Origin: JAEUOS01 sp031423955
GTDB taxonomy: Bacteria > Pseudomonadota > Gammaproteobacteria > Burkholderiales > JAEUOS01
DNA length: 64,000 nt
Assembly (NCBI GenBank): GCA_031423955.1
Contig: JANPGJ010000129.1
Location: forward strand, 1-64,000
Reading direction: 5' to 3'
The position numbers and the translations under genes were made by a program. Of the stretch, positions 43,870-57,208 are shown one piece after another. Below the pieces are notes generated by a model. That model saw only the letters and a program-made list of their open reading frames with translations, did no database searches and had not been told where the DNA came from. Each line of letters begins with the position of its first letter. The first letter of the stretch is position 1.

Positions 43870-44396
43870 TCAAGCGAGCATTGTTGCTTGCGCCTGTTCT
43901 GTTCGCCGGTTGTGGCGATGGAGAGAATGCGGACATCCGCAAGTGGATGGACGACACCTCCAAGGACATGCGCGGCATCGTCAGGAAAATCGACGAACCG
44001 AAGAAATTCGAGCCGTTCAAGTACGAGTCGGACAAGCTGGTCGACCCCTTCAACAACGCCAAGGTGGCGGCTCTTACCGATGAGTCGAAAAAGGCGCCGC
44101 GAACAAGCGCCGGACCGCGGCCCGACTTGAGCAGGCGCAAGGAAGTACTCGAATCCTATCCGCTCGAAAGCCTGAAAATGGTCGGGGCGATGCAACAGAA
44201 GGGCGCCTTCTACGCCATCATCAAGGCCGACGCCAATCTTCATCGAGTCAAACTGGGCAACTACATGGGCCAGAGTTACGGCAAGATCGTCGGCATCACT
44301 GAAACCGAAGTGTTGCTGCAGGAAATGATTGAAGACGGCAGCGGTGAATATATCTACCGCGACAGTACCTTGGTACTTCAGGAGGAAAAGAAATGA
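43866..44396 (+). CDS. pilP: Type IV pilus lipoprotein PilP
   Basis: 176 residues with lipoprotein signal MIKRALLLAPVLFAGC (lipobox LFAGC, Cys16). The mature part is disordered at first, then a β-domain (ESLKMVGAMQQKGAFYAIIKAD ... VKLGNYMGQSYGKI) that docks PilNO to the secretin PilQ. The stop overlaps pilQ. Confidence 0.95.
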   Translation: MIKRALLLAPVLFAGCGDGENADIRKWMDDTSKDMRGIVRKIDEPKKFEPFKYESDKLVDPFNNAKVAALTDESKKAPRTSAGPRPDLSRRKEVLESYPLESLKMVGAMQQKGAFYAIIKADANLHRVKLGNYMGQSYGKIVGITETEVLLQEMIEDGSGEYIYRDSTLVLQEEKK

Positions 44397-46528
44397 TTCA
44401 CGGACGTCTGCAGAACAGCTTGCGCATGCTGGCCATGTTCGGTTTGGCCTTTGCGGTTGGAATCGCGCAAGCCCAGAATGCGATCGAATCGCTCAATGTG
44501 TCGCAACAGGGCGCAACGGTTATCCTGAAGATCAATCTCAAGAATGAACCCGGGAATCCGCCGGCCGGTTTTCTGGTGGCCAATCCGCCGCGCGTCGCGC
44601 TGGACTTTCCAAATACCGTCAATGCCTTGGGGCGCAACAGCCAGGAGGTAGGTCAGGGCGAGTTGCGCAGCCTGAGCGTGGTACAGGTCGGCGACCGCTC
44701 GCGCATCGTCCTGAACCTGAAAAGCGCGGTGACCTATGACACCAAGGTTGATGGCAAATCGATCCTGGTGACGCTCAATGGAGCGACCACTGCGGGTGGC
44801 CCACCGGCGGTCGCGGCGGGCAGCTTTGCTGAAGCCAAGCCGTCCGACGGTCGCTCTGCCTTGCGTGACATCGATTTCCGTCGCGCCGCCGACGGCTCAG
44901 GCCGCGTGGTCGTCGAATTGGCCAACCGCAATACCGGGGTCGACATCAGGCAGCAAGGTCAGACGCTGGTGGTCGATTTCCAGAAGAGTCAGTTGCCGGA
45001 TAACCTGCGTCGTCGTCTGGATGTCGGCGATTTCGCGACGCCGGTGCAAACCATCAATACCTTCGTCCAGGGCGACAACGTGCGCATGGTCATCGAGCCG
45101 AAGGGATTGTGGGAACACAATGCCTACCAGTCCGATACCCAGTTCGTGATTGAAGTCAAGCCGATCAAGGAAGACCCCAACAAACTTGTCCAGGGAACGC
45201 GCGGCGGTTACAACGGCGAGAAGCTGTCGCTCAACTTCCAGAACATTGAGGTGCGAGCGGTGCTCCAGGTGATCGCCGACTTCACAAACCTTAACATCAT
45301 CACCAGTGACACCGTCGGCGGCAATCTGACCCTGCGTCTCAAGGACGTGCCTTGGGACCAGGCACTTGACATCATTCTTCAGACGCGCGGTCTGGATATG
45401 CGCAAAAACGGCAATGTGATCTGGATCGCACCTCGCGATGAGTTGGCGACCAAGGAAAAACTCGATCTCGAGCAACGGGTGCAGATTTCCGATCTTGAGC
45501 CGACGCGCACGGAGAGCTTCCAGCTCAATTACCAGAGCGCGGCGAACGTACGCACGCTGCTGGCCGATCCGACGCAGAAGATCCTATCCAAGCGTGGCAG
45601 CGCGGTGGTTGATGCACGGACCAACCAGCTCTTTGTGCAAGACACGCCGACCCGCCTTGAAGAAGTGCGCAAGCTGATTGGCAAGATCGACATTCCGGTG
45701 CGTCAGGTACTGATCGAGGCCAGGATCGTTGAAGCGACGGACACTTTCAGCAAGAACCTCGGTGCCAAGCTCGGGACCGGTGATTTTGCGGCAATCCAGG
45801 GCAGGGCGTTTCCGGGCAATGGCTTGGGTGGAAATACGGGCCTGCGATATGGAATTACCGGCAATTACCTCGGTGTTGGCGAGCAAAGCCAGCAAGCGGC
45901 AGCAACCGGCACAAGTTATATTCCGAATACACAAAACGTGAGCATGCCGGCTCAAGGCATCAACGGCATCAACGCCGGCAGTCTCGCCGTTTCGCTGTTC
46001 ACCAACAGTTTCAGCCGATTCATCAACCTGGAAATCTCCGCGCTTGAGGCTGAAGGCAAGGGGAAAATCATTTCCGCGCCGCGCGTCCTGACGGCCGACC
46101 AGATCGAGGCCACGATCGAGCAGGGCACGGAGTTGCCCTATCAGCAGGCAACCAGCAGCGGCGCCACCTCGGTGACATTCCGCAAGGCCAACCTGAGCCT
46201 CAAGGTCAAGCCGCAAATCACGCCTGAAGGCAACATCATCATGGACGTGCAGGTGAATAAGGACTCGGTCGGCCAGGTCACCACCGCCGGCTTTGCAATT
46301 GACACCAAGGCGGTGAAGACGCAGGTCCTGGTTGACAACGGCGGCACAGTGGTCATCGGTGGCATCTACACGCAGAACGAACGCGATTCGCTGACCAAGG
46401 TGCCGTTCTTCGGTGACCTGCCGGTGTTTGGCAACCTGTTCCGCAACACGCAGCGCAGCAATGACAAAACCGAACTGCTCGTGTTCATCTCGCCGCGCGT
46501 CGTGAGCGAGCGTTTGAACCTGCGTTGA
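44393..46528 (+). CDS. pilQ: Type IV pilus secretin PilQ
   Basis: 711 residues, outer-membrane channel for the pilus. Signal peptide at 1–27; two AMIN domains (about 30–270) for peptidoglycan binding; N0/N1 domains (LSLNFQNIEVRAVLQVIADF onward); and a C-terminal secretin domain with GTELPYQQATSSGATSVTF and the closing LLVFISPRVV. Last gene of pilMNOPQ, followed 17 bp later by a terminator. Confidence 0.97.
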   Translation: MIHGRLQNSLRMLAMFGLAFAVGIAQAQNAIESLNVSQQGATVILKINLKNEPGNPPAGFLVANPPRVALDFPNTVNALGRNSQEVGQGELRSLSVVQVGDRSRIVLNLKSAVTYDTKVDGKSILVTLNGATTAGGPPAVAAGSFAEAKPSDGRSALRDIDFRRAADGSGRVVVELANRNTGVDIRQQGQTLVVDFQKSQLPDNLRRRLDVGDFATPVQTINTFVQGDNVRMVIEPKGLWEHNAYQSDTQFVIEVKPIKEDPNKLVQGTRGGYNGEKLSLNFQNIEVRAVLQVIADFTNLNIITSDTVGGNLTLRLKDVPWDQALDIILQTRGLDMRKNGNVIWIAPRDELATKEKLDLEQRVQISDLEPTRTESFQLNYQSAANVRTLLADPTQKILSKRGSAVVDARTNQLFVQDTPTRLEEVRKLIGKIDIPVRQVLIEARIVEATDTFSKNLGAKLGTGDFAAIQGRAFPGNGLGGNTGLRYGITGNYLGVGEQSQQAAATGTSYIPNTQNVSMPAQGINGINAGSLAVSLFTNSFSRFINLEISALEAEGKGKIISAPRVLTADQIEATIEQGTELPYQQATSSGATSVTFRKANLSLKVKPQITPEGNIIMDVQVNKDSVGQVTTAGFAIDTKAVKTQVLVDNGGTVVIGGIYTQNERDSLTKVPFFGDLPVFGNLFRNTQRSNDKTELLVFISPRVVSERLNLR

Positions 46529-46545
46529 TCCCTGTTTCATCAGTC

Positions 46546-46572
46546 AAAGCCGGGCCCAGCCCGGCTTTTTTT
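46546..46572 (+). terminator. Intrinsic terminator after pilQ
   Basis: Arms AAAGCCGGGC (46546–46555) and GCCCGGCTTT (46559–46568) around CCA, continuing into TTTT (seven Ts in all). It separates pilMNOPQ from aroKB, which are often co-transcribed in other proteobacteria. Confidence 0.9.
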
Positions 46573-46590
46573 CGCCGCGATCTGGTGAAG

Positions 46591-47169
46591 ATGCGCATCG
46601 AAGTGCGGCTGCTACAATTTCCAACTGTGGAACCTCAGGATCCAAACATCTATCTGGTCGGTTTGATGGGCGCTGGCAAGACGACTATCGGCCGTTTGCT
46701 CGCGCGGCATTTCGGTCGCACATTTTTCGACTCGGACCATGAGATCGAAGCACGCACCGGCGTCAAGGTCCCGGTGATTTTCGAGATCGAAGGCGAGGCC
46801 GGTTTCCGGCAGCGTGAATCCCAGGTGATTGCCGAAATCACGAGGCGCGCGGGAATCGTGCTTGCCACCGGCGGCGGGGCAATACTCGACCCGGCCAATC
46901 GCGAGGCGCTCAAGACTACGGGTTTCGTGGTGTATCTTCACGCCCAGGCGCCGGATCTTTGGCAGCGCACCCAGCAGGACCGCAATCGCCCATTGTTGCG
47001 AACCGCGGATCCCGAGGCCCGCCTGCGCCAACTGTACGTTGACCGCGACCCGCTGTACCGGGAAGCGGCGCACATGATCATGGATACCGGTCGCCAGAGC
47101 CCGCACCAACTGGCGGGCAAACTCGAACAGCAGATTAGAAATACATGGATGAACTACGCGTCGACCTAG
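46591..47169 (+). CDS. aroK: Shikimate kinase
   Basis: 192 residues from the ATG at 46591; the GTG at 46627 (VEPQDPNIYLVG, 180 residues) aligns better to E. coli AroK and is a serious alternative. The P-loop GLMGAGKTT, DSDHEIEARTG, GEAGFRQRES, ATGGGA and the lid RNRPLL are all present. It phosphorylates shikimate in aromatic amino acid synthesis. A TACAAT at 46613–46618 resembles a −10, which would make the GTG start nearly leaderless. It overlaps aroB by 25 bp. Confidence 0.93.
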   Translation: MRIEVRLLQFPTVEPQDPNIYLVGLMGAGKTTIGRLLARHFGRTFFDSDHEIEARTGVKVPVIFEIEGEAGFRQRESQVIAEITRRAGIVLATGGGAILDPANREALKTTGFVVYLHAQAPDLWQRTQQDRNRPLLRTADPEARLRQLYVDRDPLYREAAHMIMDTGRQSPHQLAGKLEQQIRNTWMNYAST

Positions 47170-48227
47170 GCGAACGCTCATACCCGATTCTGATCGGTCC
47201 GTCGCTGATCGACAACGCGGCGCTGTTGGGCTCGCATATTCGCGGACATGCAGCAATTGTGACAAGCGACCGGATTGCCCCCATGTTTCTGCCGCGTCTG
47301 CGGGAAACGCTGCGGCAACTCGGAATCTTGCCGCTTGAGATCCTGCTTCCCGACGGCGAAGCCGCCAAAACCTGGGAAACCCTGAACCTGGTGTACGCGG
47401 CACTGCTCGATCATCATTGCGACCGCAAGACCACCCTCATCGCCCTCGGTGGCGGGGTCATCGGCGACATGACCGGCTTCGCGGCGGCGACCTATCAGCG
47501 CGGCATTCGGTTCATCCAGATGCCTACGACCCTTCTGGCGCAGGTCGACTCATCGGTCGGCGGGAAAACCGCGATCAACCACCCGCTTGGCAAGAACATG
47601 ATCGGCGCCTTTCACCAGCCGATTCTGGTCCTGGCCGATACCGATACCCTTTCCAGCTTGCCAGACCGCGAGTTTCGTTCAGGACTGGCCGAAGTCGTGA
47701 AGTATGGTTTCATCTATGACATGGACTTTCTTGCCTGGCTGGAAACCAATCTTGCAGGCTTGCTGCGCCGCGATGGTGTTGCGCTCGCCTATGCGATCCG
47801 GCGCTCATGCGAAATCAAGGCGGAAATCGTGATCCAGGATGAGCGCGAGGCAGGCAATCGCGCATGGCTCAATCTTGGGCACACATTCGGCCATGCAATT
47901 GAAGCGGGCCTGGGCTTCGGGAGCTGGCTTCACGGCGAGGCAGTCGCCGCAGGTATGGTCATCGCGGCCGATTTGTCATGCCGGCTGGGTCACATCTCGC
48001 CGACGGACGTTGCCCGCGTGCGCAGCCTGGTTGGCCGTGCCGGATTGCCGGTAGCCGGTCCCGACCTGGGGATCGCGCGATATCTGGAACTGATGCGGAT
48101 CGACAAAAAGGCCGAGGGCGGGGCGATTCGCTATGTGCTCCTCAAGCGCCTCGGAGAGGCGTTTGTCGCGCCGGTAGCCGACGACATGGTCGGCATGGCG
48201 CTGGCACACTGCACTCGCGGCGATTGA
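47145..48227 (+). CDS. aroB: 3-Dehydroquinate synthase
   Basis: 360 residues, NAD- and metal-dependent enzyme of the shikimate pathway, acting on DAHP. The NAD-binding GGGVIGDMTGFAAATYQRG and the QVDSSVGGKTAINH block are intact, as are the metal histidines (NLGHTFGHAIE, and LHGEAVAAGM). It overlaps aroK and is 6 bp from dgt, so the three form one operon. Confidence 0.97.
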   Translation: MDELRVDLGERSYPILIGPSLIDNAALLGSHIRGHAAIVTSDRIAPMFLPRLRETLRQLGILPLEILLPDGEAAKTWETLNLVYAALLDHHCDRKTTLIALGGGVIGDMTGFAAATYQRGIRFIQMPTTLLAQVDSSVGGKTAINHPLGKNMIGAFHQPILVLADTDTLSSLPDREFRSGLAEVVKYGFIYDMDFLAWLETNLAGLLRRDGVALAYAIRRSCEIKAEIVIQDEREAGNRAWLNLGHTFGHAIEAGLGFGSWLHGEAVAAGMVIAADLSCRLGHISPTDVARVRSLVGRAGLPVAGPDLGIARYLELMRIDKKAEGGAIRYVLLKRLGEAFVAPVADDMVGMALAHCTRGD

Positions 48228-48233
48228 ACCCTG

Positions 48234-49355
48234 ATGTTCGAGCCAGCCATCTATGCCGCAACAGACAAAATGTCCCGTGGCAGGCGTTGGCCGGAACCGG
48301 GTTCGGAATCACGCACCGAGTTTCAGCGTGACCGTGACCGCGTCATCCACTCGACCGCCTTCCGCCGCCTTGAATACAAGACCCAGGTCTTCGTCAATCA
48401 TGAAGGCGACCTGTTTCGCACCCGTCTCACGCATTCGATCGAGGTGGCCCAGCTTGCACGTTCACTTGCCCGTCGTCTGCGCGTGGATGAGGATCTTGTC
48501 GAAGCGATCGCGCTCTCACACGATCTCGGGCACACACCGTTCGGTCATGCCGGGCAGGACGCACTCAATGAATGCATGCGCGATGACGGTGGATTCGAAC
48601 ACAATCTACAGAGTTTGCGCGTGGTCGATTCTCTCGAGGAACGCTATGGCGCGTTCGACGGACTCAACCTGACGTTCGAGACTCGCGAAGGTATCCTCAA
48701 GCATTGTGCTCGCGATATCGCCGCCACATTGGGCGATGTCGGTCGCCGTTTCATTGATGACACCCAGCCATCGCTTGAAGCGCAGATCACCAACCTGGCC
48801 GACGAAATTGCCTACAACAACCACGATATCGATGACGGGCTCCGGTCCGGCCTGATCGATCTGGAACAATTGTCTGAAATCCCGCTTTTTCAACGCCACT
48901 TCGAGTTAGCGCAGACCTTGTTTCCGAACGTAGCCATACGGCGCAAGATCAATGAAACCATTCGTCGCATGATCAACACTCTGATGCGCGACCTGGCCGA
49001 CACCACCGAGCAGGCCCTGGTCGCATTGGCGCCGCAAAGTCTCGCGGACGTGCGTGCAGCCCCGCCAATCGTCGCACACAGCGATGCCATTCGGGCCGAG
49101 TCACTGGAACTCAAGCGCTTCCTGCGTGACAACCTGTACCAGCACTACCAGGTTCAGCGCATGAGCACCAAAGGAAGGCGCATAGTCAGCGAACTGTTCG
49201 GCGCATTCCTGACGGACCCACGGCTGCTTCCGCCACAATACCAGGTAAAGGCGGATACCGGACGTGCCCGCGCTGTCGCCGACTATATTTCCGGAATGAC
49301 TGATCGCTACGCCATGCGGGAGCACAGGCGACTCTTCGCAGTCGAAGACATCTGA
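48234..49355 (+). CDS. dgt: Deoxyguanosinetriphosphate triphosphohydrolase-like protein
   Basis: 373 residues, HD-domain dNTPase of the short (Dgt-like type 2) class. Metal ligands are visible at H67 (RLTHSIEVAQ) and H96-D97 (SHDLGHTPFGH), with D791-type later ligands in NLADEIAYNNHDIDD. Such enzymes hydrolyse dNTPs to nucleoside and triphosphate; the physiological substrate cannot be told from sequence. The association aroK–aroB–dgt is common in betaproteobacteria. A REP palindrome begins 5 bp after its stop. Confidence 0.93.
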   Translation: MFEPAIYAATDKMSRGRRWPEPGSESRTEFQRDRDRVIHSTAFRRLEYKTQVFVNHEGDLFRTRLTHSIEVAQLARSLARRLRVDEDLVEAIALSHDLGHTPFGHAGQDALNECMRDDGGFEHNLQSLRVVDSLEERYGAFDGLNLTFETREGILKHCARDIAATLGDVGRRFIDDTQPSLEAQITNLADEIAYNNHDIDDGLRSGLIDLEQLSEIPLFQRHFELAQTLFPNVAIRRKINETIRRMINTLMRDLADTTEQALVALAPQSLADVRAAPPIVAHSDAIRAESLELKRFLRDNLYQHYQVQRMSTKGRRIVSELFGAFLTDPRLLPPQYQVKADTGRARAVADYISGMTDRYAMREHRRLFAVEDI

Positions 49356-49359
49356 CATA

Positions 49360-49380
49360 AAATGGGGTCTGACCCCATTT
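49360..49380. repeat. REP-like palindrome, left of the RAYT gene
   Basis: A perfect 21-bp palindrome with arms AAATGGGGTC and GACCCCATTT around a central T. With the next bases (ATTG) it forms a 25-bp block repeated exactly at 50129–50153. It starts 5 bp after the dgt stop, the typical REP location. Confidence 0.85.
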
Positions 49381-49404
49381 ATTGCCGCAGTGGCATCTCC
49401 TACT

Positions 49405-50103
49405 ATGGCTCGGCTGCCCCGCCTGGTTGTCGCTGGACAACCGCATCACATCATTCAGCGTGGCACCAACCAACAGCTGGTGTTTCGATCGAGCGCTGAT
49501 TTTGAACGCATGCTATCCCTGATCCTCAGCGCTTCGCGCGATTTTGATGTTGCGATCCACGCATATGTCCTGATGAGCAACCATTTTCATTTGCTTGCCA
49601 CACCGAATGCCGCGACTGGGCTGTCGATGTTCATGCAGTCCCTTGGTCGAAGTTATGTGCGCTACTTCAACGATCGCTATCAGCGGACAGGCACTCTTTG
49701 GCAGGGTCGCTACAGAGCCACAGTGATCGATAGTGAGCGCTACCTTTTTACTTGTATGGCCTACATCGACCTCAATCCGGTCCGCGCTGGATTGGCAAGT
49801 GTGCCTGGTGAATATTTCTGGTCAAGTTATCAGCACAATATCGGACATCGCGTCGATCCGATTGTAAGTGAGCATCCGCTATTCTGGGCCTTGGGAAATA
49901 CGCCATTTGCGCGCGAGGCGGCATATAAGGAGATTGTAAGCCTCGGAGTGGTTCGTGAAGAACAAGCCGCCATCACCAAAGCCACGCTCAAAGGTTGGGT
50001 CCTCGGATCTGACGGCCTATCCTTGATCGGCAAGGACCTGCCCCGCCGCGGCCTCCCGTTGCCGCGCGGGCGGCCTCGAAAAATTCAATCTGGCCCCACT
50101 TAA
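49405..50103 (+). mobile_element. REP-associated tyrosine transposase (RAYT, IS200-like Y1 family)
   Basis: 232-residue protein from MARLPRLVVAGQPHHIIQRG. The HUH motif appears as NHFHLL (H60, H62) and the catalytic tyrosine is in RSYVRYFNDRYQRTG (Y84 or Y87). The C-terminal part (NPVRAGLASVPGEYFWSSY) is typical of RAYTs. Such proteins are single-copy, domesticated relatives of IS200 transposases that process REP hairpins. It is flanked by two copies of the same palindrome; its last codons (SGPT and stop) overlap a degenerate half copy. By eye its G+C is lower than that of gltB. Confidence 0.92.
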
Positions 50104-50106
50104 TTG
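50089..50106. repeat. Degenerate REP half-site at the 3' end of the RAYT gene
   Basis: TCTGGCCCCACTTAATTG matches the right half of the REP palindrome (TCTGACCCCATTTATTG) at most positions, with two substitutions and a one-base gap. It covers the last codons of the RAYT gene and its TAA. Confidence 0.5.
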
Positions 50107-50125
50107 AACGAAGTCCGAAAATTCA

Positions 50126-50152
50126 AATAAATGGGGTCTGACCCCATTTATT
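50126..50152. repeat. REP-like palindrome, right of the RAYT gene
   Basis: A perfect 27-bp palindrome: arms AATAAATGGGGTC and GACCCCATTTATT around a central T. Its inner 25 bp (50129–50153) repeat those at 49360–49384 in the same orientation, although being palindromic it also reads as inverted. It ends 4 bp before the −35 box of the gltB promoter. Confidence 0.88.
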
Positions 50153-50156
50153 GTTG

Positions 50157-50185
50157 TTGAGCGCCAAGGTCGGTTGGCGTATAGT
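50157..50185 (+). promoter_or_regulatory. Promoter of gltBD
   Basis: TTGAGC (50157–50162), 17 bp, TATAGT (50180–50185), about 52 bp before the gltB start. The leader contains a short stem CTGCAC/GTGCAG (50209–50226). The REP palindrome lies immediately upstream, where activators would normally bind. Confidence 0.7.
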
Positions 50186-50242
50186 CGGCACTCCAAAATT
50201 TGGGTGCACTGCACTTGACGGTGCAGCAGCAAAAGGAATGCC

Positions 50243-54949
<4,707 letters not shown>

Positions 54950-55044
54950 GCCCCTGCAACGCCGTTGGGTGAAGATCTCCCGTCCTTGATGGCGGGAAAT
55001 CCTGATCGGTAATTGAACCAGTCAAACAAGCATTGAGGTTGCAG

Positions 55045-56511
<1,467 letters not shown>

Positions 56512-56516
56512 CGATT

Positions 56517-56546
56517 CCGACAAAAGTAAAAACCTACTTTTGTCGG
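56517..56546. repeat. Perfect inverted repeat between gltD and apt
   Basis: Arms CCGACAAAAGTA (56517–56528) and TACTTTTGTCGG (56535–56546), 12 bp perfect, loop AAAACC. It starts 5 bp after the gltD stop. The arms are AT-rich and no U-run follows outside the stem, so it is not a classic intrinsic terminator. The T-run inside the 3' arm might allow weak termination. It could equally be a member of a dispersed repeat family or an operator. Confidence 0.7.
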
Positions 56547-56652
56547 GCAGATGTATGAACGAAATCGCCGGCCGCGCCGGACGATTCCGCTTGCAAACAG
56601 CAACGGGCAAATCGCCGGCCAGAGCGCCGTGGTCTCTTTGGTGGATTCTTTG

Positions 56653-57204
56653 ATGTCCGACAACCTGCCGCTCTCGGATTTCATCCGCTCGCGGGTGCGC
56701 ACGGTGCCCGACTGGCCGCAGGCCGGGGTCATGTTTCGCGACATCACGCCGCTGTTGTCGGACGCCAAGACCTTCCGCGTGCTGATCGACATCTTCGTCC
56801 ATCGCTTCATGGATGAACGGATCGATGTGGTGGCCGGCATCGATGCGCGCGGGTTCATTCTCGGGTCGGTGATTGCCTATGAGCTCAACCGCGGCTTCGT
56901 GCCGGTGCGCAAGAAAGGCAAGCTGCCGTTTGACACCTTGACCGAGGAATACGAGCTTGAATACGGCAGCGCGGCGATCCAGATGCACAGCGATGCCGTT
57001 TCGTCCGGCAGCCGCGTGCTGTTGATCGACGATCTGATCGCCACCGGCGGCACCATGCTCGCTGCGGTCAAGCTGCTCAAGCGCCTGGGCGCTGGCGCGA
57101 TACTGCCCGCGGCCATCATCGATTTGCCGGAGCTTGGCGGCTCGCGGGCCCTGCGTGCCGATGGCATCGCGCCGTTTGTGGTGTGCGAATTCGCGGGGCA
57201 TTGA
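56653..57204 (+). CDS. apt: Adenine phosphoribosyltransferase
   Basis: 183 residues from MSDNLPLSDFIRSRVRTVPDWP; upstream in-frame codons to 56551 are not family-like, though the ribosome binding site for this ATG is weak. The PRPP loop VLLIDDLIATGGTM (122–135) and the early block PQAGVMFRDITPLL are diagnostic. It converts adenine and PRPP to AMP. The next gene starts 4 bp after the stop, so the two are one purine-salvage unit. Confidence 0.96.
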   Translation: MSDNLPLSDFIRSRVRTVPDWPQAGVMFRDITPLLSDAKTFRVLIDIFVHRFMDERIDVVAGIDARGFILGSVIAYELNRGFVPVRKKGKLPFDTLTEEYELEYGSAAIQMHSDAVSSGSRVLLIDDLIATGGTMLAAVKLLKRLGAGAILPAAIIDLPELGGSRALRADGIAPFVVCEFAGH

Positions 57205-57208
57205 CAGC

